A stretch of DNA of 64,000 nt, from positions 25,691,391 to 25,755,390 of the forward strand of contig CM055107.1 in the NCBI GenBank assembly GCA_029204225.1. Reading direction: 5' to 3'. Shown one piece after another: positions 59,366 to 64,000 of this stretch. Both the position numbers and the translations under genes were made by a program. How positions within the stretch are numbered: the first letter of the stretch is position 1; each line of letters starts with the position of its first letter. The notes under the pieces are model-generated. The model was given only the letters and a program-made list of their open reading frames with translations, ran no database searches and was not told where the DNA came from. The DNA is from Diphasiastrum complanatum. Taxonomy: Eukaryota > Streptophyta > Lycopodiopsida > Lycopodiales > Lycopodiaceae.

Positions 59366-59934
59366 TGTAGAAATGAACTATGTTCGAGACAGGTTCACGA
59401 AATGTTCGTGAAAGTTTCGCGACAGTCCAAAAAGATCAACTATTTTAGAACACCCTGAATGCGACATGTTCGCGACAGTGCAAAAGTTCAAATAAGGTCA
59501 TCTACTTTGAACGACAAACGTTCCTTGCCACTTCCCAAATTTGTGAAGTGAGAGAAAGACACTTCCCTTATAAAGCAAAGTGAGAGAATTTGCAACTCCC
59601 TCGTCCAGATCAACATTTCCTATGGGTTGACGGTATACACTATGTATAATTGTCACAGAAGTCATATACTTTCAAGTACAACGACTTACCTAATTAGCTG
59701 ACAATCATTTATTGTAGTTAATACATGGATGTAATCTATAAATAGATCTTCCAAGCACAGATTGGTGGTTGCTCCGTCCATGAGACGCATTATTTGAGTC
59801 TCCCAATTACGATGTCAATTTTTGGTTGTAATTGTTATTTGTATTGTGCTTCAGTGTAATATAGCAGCAGCACGCTTTTATGTGTGCATGCTTTTATGGT
59901 AGTGGTAGATCGACAATGATCCTTATCTTTGACA
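59366..59934 (+). repeat. Probable solo LTR inside element H
   Basis: Element H RT reads up to 59935 (YQISLNLEKCQFW...IISRHEIATD) and RNase H-side similarity resumes left of about 59365. The ~570 bp between starts TGTAGAAATG and ends TTTGACA, and contains a plus-strand TATA box CTATAAATAG (59737-59746) followed by a typical T/G-rich LTR 3' half. A clean 5-bp target duplication is not visible (CAGTC versus GGTCC), so the edges are approximate. Confidence 0.55.
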
Positions 59935-59940
59935 GGTCCG

Positions 59941-60657
59941 TGGCGATCTCGTGTCTAGATATTATGTGGACAAGGATTAGGCCATGTATCACCCAAAATT
60001 GACACTTTTCTAGATTCAAGGATATCTGGTACTCACGACATTTCTTCAACACATTTTCCAGATTGGATAAGTGCTATGAGTTAGGCCCATTCACCAAGAA
60101 AATCTCCAGAAATTTTTGAAGCATAGGTCCCCATTTTGTGGCGAATGTTGTCTTGTGCTGATCTTGTGGCGCTATCTTCACCTGATTGTAACCGCTGAAG
60201 TCGTCCAAGAAACTGTAGGCTTCTGTTCCAGCTACTCTATCCAAGATGCTTTTCGTAAATGGTAAGAGAAAATGGTCCTTCTTGGTGACTCTATTTAACG
60301 CTTTAAGATTCACATGGATCTGCATATTGTCGTTCTTCTTGGGTACTATGACTATTGGCGACACCCATTCAGTATGTTTGATTTCATAAAGAAAATCAAC
60401 ATCTAACAACTTTTGATCAACTCTGTATAATTCGAGTTGCAGCGATAGTAACAGCTCACCTTGGGGACTGCTCCATCCACCAAGGGTATACTATGCTGGA
60501 CTACGGTAAGAGGGATACCCTTCAGATCACTATAATTTCTAGCAAAACAATCCTTGTATTCCACCAATAACGAATGTAGTCTTTTGAATTGAGTGGGCTT
60601 TAACTGCCCTCCCACATGCACTATATTTTCTTCTTCACCTGGCTCAGCTATATTCAT
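59941..60657 (-). pseudogene. Element H reverse transcriptase, degenerate
   Basis: KRLHSLLVEYKDCFARNYSD, LKGIPLTVVQHSIPL, then TEWVSPIVIVPKKNDNMQIH, LKALNRVTKKDHFLLPFTKS, ILDRVAGTEAYSFLDDFSGY, NQVKIAPQDQHKTTFATKWG. The central palm with the catalytic xxDD is deleted or unreadable, and the thumb resumes as NLEKCQFW. Upstream residues that may be protease are too worn to call. Confidence 0.82.
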
Positions 60658-60753
60658 TGGTTGCTCATGTAGGTCCTTCGACGACTTGCTCTGCTAGTTC
60701 CTGACTCTGATGAGGTTCTTGTTGAGCTTGCGGCATCATAATTACTACATTGT

Positions 60754-61386
60754 CTAAGGTATAGTTCTTGAAGGCGAGATTCCTCCTTCACCATAAGCCT
60801 GACTCGTAATCTTTGGATTATCAGTCATCTGTGAAGAAGATGACGCTGTGTCTGGGTCCATTTGGATTGACTTCAAGGAATATAACACCTTCTTTTTTCT
60901 TTTTCTACTCACATAGTTGGGTCCATCTTTGTTGTATTTCTTCGGTACTGGTGTGACATTCTCTTCATGGTTGCAAATATCCACATCCACCATGGCTATG
61001 GCCTCCTCTGGTAGATCGCTCCATCGGATCACTGGGTTGTAACGTTGTCTCAACTGGTTCTTCTTGAGATGGGTGTGGGGTGAGGTATGTCGGGAGGAAA
61101 GGGCTGTGAAGGAATGGGGTTGGAAAAAGAAGGATGGAATGTAAAGTGTGTGAAAGTGAAAGATGTGGAGGTGTTTTTGCAGGGACGGAACGGGAGTGTG
61201 TGGAAAGCGGAGTATGTCGTGGAATGAAAGAATGGTGATTGAATGAGGTTGGGTAAGAAGATGGAAGGTATAAGTCCTGAAAGTGGAAGATGTGGAGAAG
61301 TTGGTCAAGGATGGAGGTGTGGTGAAGGTGGATATCTATGGAAATGGATGTATGGAGGTGGGAAATGAACTGGAAAAACAAGTTTT
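60754..61386 (-). pseudogene. Element H linker region before RT
   Basis: Open minus frames with a basic patch YNKDGPNYVSRKRKKKVLYS and an upstream His/Phe/Ser-rich part that is probably not genuine coding. Positioned where gag-protease linker would be; no domain recognised. Confidence 0.3.
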
Positions 61387-61785
61387 TTTATGTTGATGAT
61401 ATTATATTCAATAGTGTAACGGAAGTGTGATGAATGCTCATGTGACACTACCCCTCAACATGCAAAAAATTGCAAAATGATGTGTACTCTGCCAACAATG
61501 TTAGGTTTGGAGATGTTTGGTAATGGAGCTCTCAATGGTAATCAAACGATGATGGTTGATAGTCGGTGGAGGTGGTGTGAAAATGATGATAGAAGCAATG
61601 AACAAAAGAGCACCAGGATCGTGCACAGGAGCAAGAAGATCGACAACAGATCATCACAAGAAATGCCAGAATTCACACTTCGCTGAGGTGCGAATGGCGT
61701 CGTGGTGATGGCATTTATGGATGCTATCATCTGGTTCTGGACGAGATGTGACATGCCGTGTTATTGAATTTTGAATTTGGAACTC

Positions 61786-62061
61786 CGATTGAGATTGGAG
61801 TGGGTGCTCTGGTTGAGATTCAACAGGATGCGCCGGTCGAGATCGAAGAGGTCATTCCGGTTGAGATATGACAGAAGTGCTCCGGTTGAGATTTGATAGG
61901 TTCTTCGGTTGAGAACTAATGGGTGTTCCAATTAAGATATGATGGTTGCTCCGATCGAGATTTGATGGGTGCTCCAGTGGAGATTTGATGGGTGCCCCGG
62001 TCGAGATCTGATGGGTGCTTCGGTCGATCTGACAAGGTGCTCCGGTCGAGATTTGACAAGT
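61786..62061. repeat. Minisatellite, about 12 units of 22-25 bp
   Basis: Units like GGTCGAGATTTGATGGGTGCTCC, degenerate towards the left end. Right units are most alike, suggesting growth at that end. No unique spacers, so not a CRISPR. Confidence 0.92.
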
Positions 62062-62339
62062 GCAAGTATGTCTCTTGCTTGAGCTTTTTCTGCCTCTTAC
62101 GCTTTCTGCACCCAATAGCGTATCTTCTAATATTGCTTTCCTTCTTCCATCACATTCAAATACAGTCCTGTAGCTGAGAGTTGATCTTCTAATACTAATG
62201 GGGGTGGTGAGGGTGCCACTTCCTTCTACTTTTGTGCTCACATGACTGCTAGCATTGGGGCTTGAGGGTGTTGTTTTTCTGATGGCAACCCTCTTGGAAC
62301 TACTGTAGGTTGTAATGTGATTAGGTTTAGTGGTGCACT

Positions 62340-62480
62340 AGTTCCAGGTCCTAATGGACAATTCTTGTAATAGTGTCCATAGCCGCATTCTCGACAGAAG
62401 GATGTGTATTGTCCCTTGTATGGACATTCCGCAATTCTATGGTCTTCGCCGCATCCCTAGTAGCCATAATTCCTTCCTCC
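62340..62480 (-). pseudogene. Element H gag zinc knuckles
   Basis: Two adjacent nucleic-acid-binding knuckles. The one read second is intact, CRECGYGHYYKNC (C-x2-C-x3-H-x4-C). The one read first appears as Y-stop-G-CGEDHRIAEC, where the first Cys has become Tyr and a Gln codon has become TAG. Part of gag, with more gag-like frame (LQEAMEDAIREDNNNPITHT) at about 63165-62950. Confidence 0.7.
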
Positions 62481-63175
62481 CTGACACTGAGGTTGAGCCG
62501 CATAGGTTGCATAATATTCATTAATGGTAAGATCTACAAAGGGTTTGTCCGGCCCATACCATTGCTGTTACTTAGGTTGAGGTGGTGTTGGTACCTCTGT
62601 TGCTGTGAAGTTCACATGGCCCACTTGCTGGTGGCTGGCCCTGGTGGTGCAGGTAAGCCATGCATTGCTGACTATTTGGCACGCCATACCTCAGTGTCTC
62701 ATTTGGTGCCCCATGAGAATAAGCATAAGAAGTCTGATAGGGACTCCTCTTCGGTTGTATCGGGGTTAAATGGGCAAAATGTCGTCTCGTGCGATGATGT
62801 GTTGCATAGATGGCAAAATCTTTGTGTCAATCTCATATTTTGTCTTAAGACTGGACACTCATTGGCTATATGGTTCTAAGTGCAAACTGAGTACCATACA
62901 TTTTTTGCGGGGATACTATAGCTGGTTCTGCTCCAATTGATTTGAATTTGGTGCTACAACTCTCTACAAGGCCTTCAGTTTCTGATCAAATTGGGCTCAT
63001 TAGTTGTTCCATCTACTGCTTGTGTAACTTTGTCATCTGTTCCGTCAACAACTCAGTGGCGTTGGATGATGATGATACTATTGAGAGTTTTGGAGTATGG
63101 GTGATTGGATTATTATTATCTTCCCTGATGGCATCTTCCATTGCTTCTTGCAAGGTAGCGTAATGCTCCTATCGT

Positions 63176-64000
63176 TTTAGCTCTCTTCTGATGCTATGTG
63201 CTAGCCTTGCAAGGAACCACATAATCACCGCACGATCAAGAGTTAGGGTTGTATTGCTGGATCGATTGGAGTTAGGGTTGTATTGCTGGATCGATTGCGC
63301 AACTACTACTCTAGGAAGGTTTGGTGCTTGATTTAGTTCTCTTCTTGTGATTGATCATTCGGATCTCAGATTCATCTGGTGGTAGGGTCCAAGGATGTTG
63401 GATCTTGCTGGTATAGTGGAATGCAATCTGGATCTTAGAGAATCAGATCAATTTGATAGGCCGATTGTGTGATTTTAAGCCTGTTATGGTGGTTTTTCCT
63501 TGATATCTTCTTGATCCTTGTTCCGATTGGTCTAATATTTTGATAGTAGTTAGATCTGGTGTAGATGTAACTACTGATCTAGTCTGCGAGGGTTACTCAT
63601 GCGAGGGTTGGTTGTGAGAAGGTTTTTTCAATGATTTCCAGTCAAAAAACCTGATTTTTTTCAAATTATTGGGAAGTAACTCTCGCAAGGATTACAAGAG
63701 TTGCATCTGTTATAGATCTGACTCTAAAAACCTCTACAAAGATTAACTCTGGTAGAAAGTGAAAATTTCATTGTTTGCAAGGGTTCAAAACCAATATTTT
63801 GGCATGATCTTCACCAATAATCAGTACCAACTCTCACAGACTTCATCACTGATGGAAAAAAATATTCTGGATCGATTGAGTGGTCTGCGAGAGTTACTTT
63901 TGTAATAATTTTCTAGATCTTCAAATTTTAGTGATTTTTCAGCTCTTGAATCCAATTTTCTGCTTACTGGAATCAAACTAACTCTTGTAGACTCTTCTGT
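63176..64000 (-). other. Probable LTR or leader of element H, cut by the window edge
   Basis: Non-coding. It contains a 29-bp perfect tandem duplication (GAGTTAGGGTTGTATTGCTG...GATT at about 63240-63298) and scattered AACTCTCGCAAGG-type phrases (63590-64000) shared with 56960-57400. Confidence 0.4.

Larger units (their letters stand above)
57762..63175 (-). mobile_element. Element H: non-chromovirus Ty3/gypsy (Tat/Athila-like) remains
   Basis: Minus-strand order: gag N-part (about 63170-62950), zinc knuckles (about 62480-62340), a minisatellite and linker (62061-60700), RT (60657-59941), an LTR insertion, RNase H remnant (59365-59160), then integrase to 57762 with no chromodomain. The RT resembles the fragment at 34780-35554. 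Confidence 0.82.

Noticed and set aside
61786-62061. CRISPR-like array
   Set aside because: Units follow each other without unique spacers, are imperfect, and the genome is a plant's.

Overview
This is a piece of a seed-plant nuclear genome, almost certainly an angiosperm. The evidence is an intron-containing ER chaperone gene of plant type, Ty3/gypsy elements primed by initiator-Met tRNA, Ty1/copia, LINE and CACTA (En/Spm) debris, and very long TC/GA, TG and AT microsatellites. I cannot name the species. No prokaryotic, organellar or CRISPR features are present.

Layout. The only convincing host gene is on the minus strand: the 5' part of an ERdj2/SEC63-type gene. Exon 1 (ATG) is at 29702-29517, exon 2 at 29310-29215, exon 3 at 5632-5512, exon 4 at 5359-5253 and exon 5 at 5138-4921. 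The remaining roughly two thirds of the protein lies left of the window or is missing. All five exons join in frame and encode three membrane segments and a J domain with an intact HPD. Intron 2 is about 23.6 kb, has a GC-AG boundary pair, and is filled with retrotransposons. Intron 5 (at least 4.9 kb) holds an old LINE, a TRIM nested in it, and the 5' half of an LTR element.

Inside intron 2, left to right, are: gypsy pol debris C (minus) with a single LTR shared between two partial bodies; a truncated chromovirus D (plus) with its 3' LTR; a palindromic satellite (13.2-14.7 kb); a non-autonomous element B (plus) that keeps gag, protease and chromodomain but has unknown coding sequence where RT, RNase H and the integrase core should be; a spacer; and a minus-strand gypsy element G whose 5' LTR carries a D-type LTR. 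Elements A (1-1880) and B belong to the same family.

Upstream of the gene (30.5-53 kb) there is no clear host gene. This stretch has a copia integrase scrap, an LRR scrap, a non-chromovirus gypsy RT fragment ending in (TA)n, a very AT-rich block with faint OB-fold-like coding remnants, a degenerate CACTA transposase (39.9-41.1 kb, minus), a duplicated segment with GA and TG microsatellites, and two diverged copies of a CACTA-accessory-like gene (45.0-49.1 kb, plus). From 53.7 kb to the right edge lie minus-strand retroelement remains: an unrecognised ORF block, then a non-chromovirus Ty3 element H with gag knuckles, RT and integrase, itself split by a probable solo LTR.

Nearly every transposable-element reading frame is broken. 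Several breaks in A, B and H fit C-to-T changes in CAG or CGA codons, as expected for methylated, silenced repeats.
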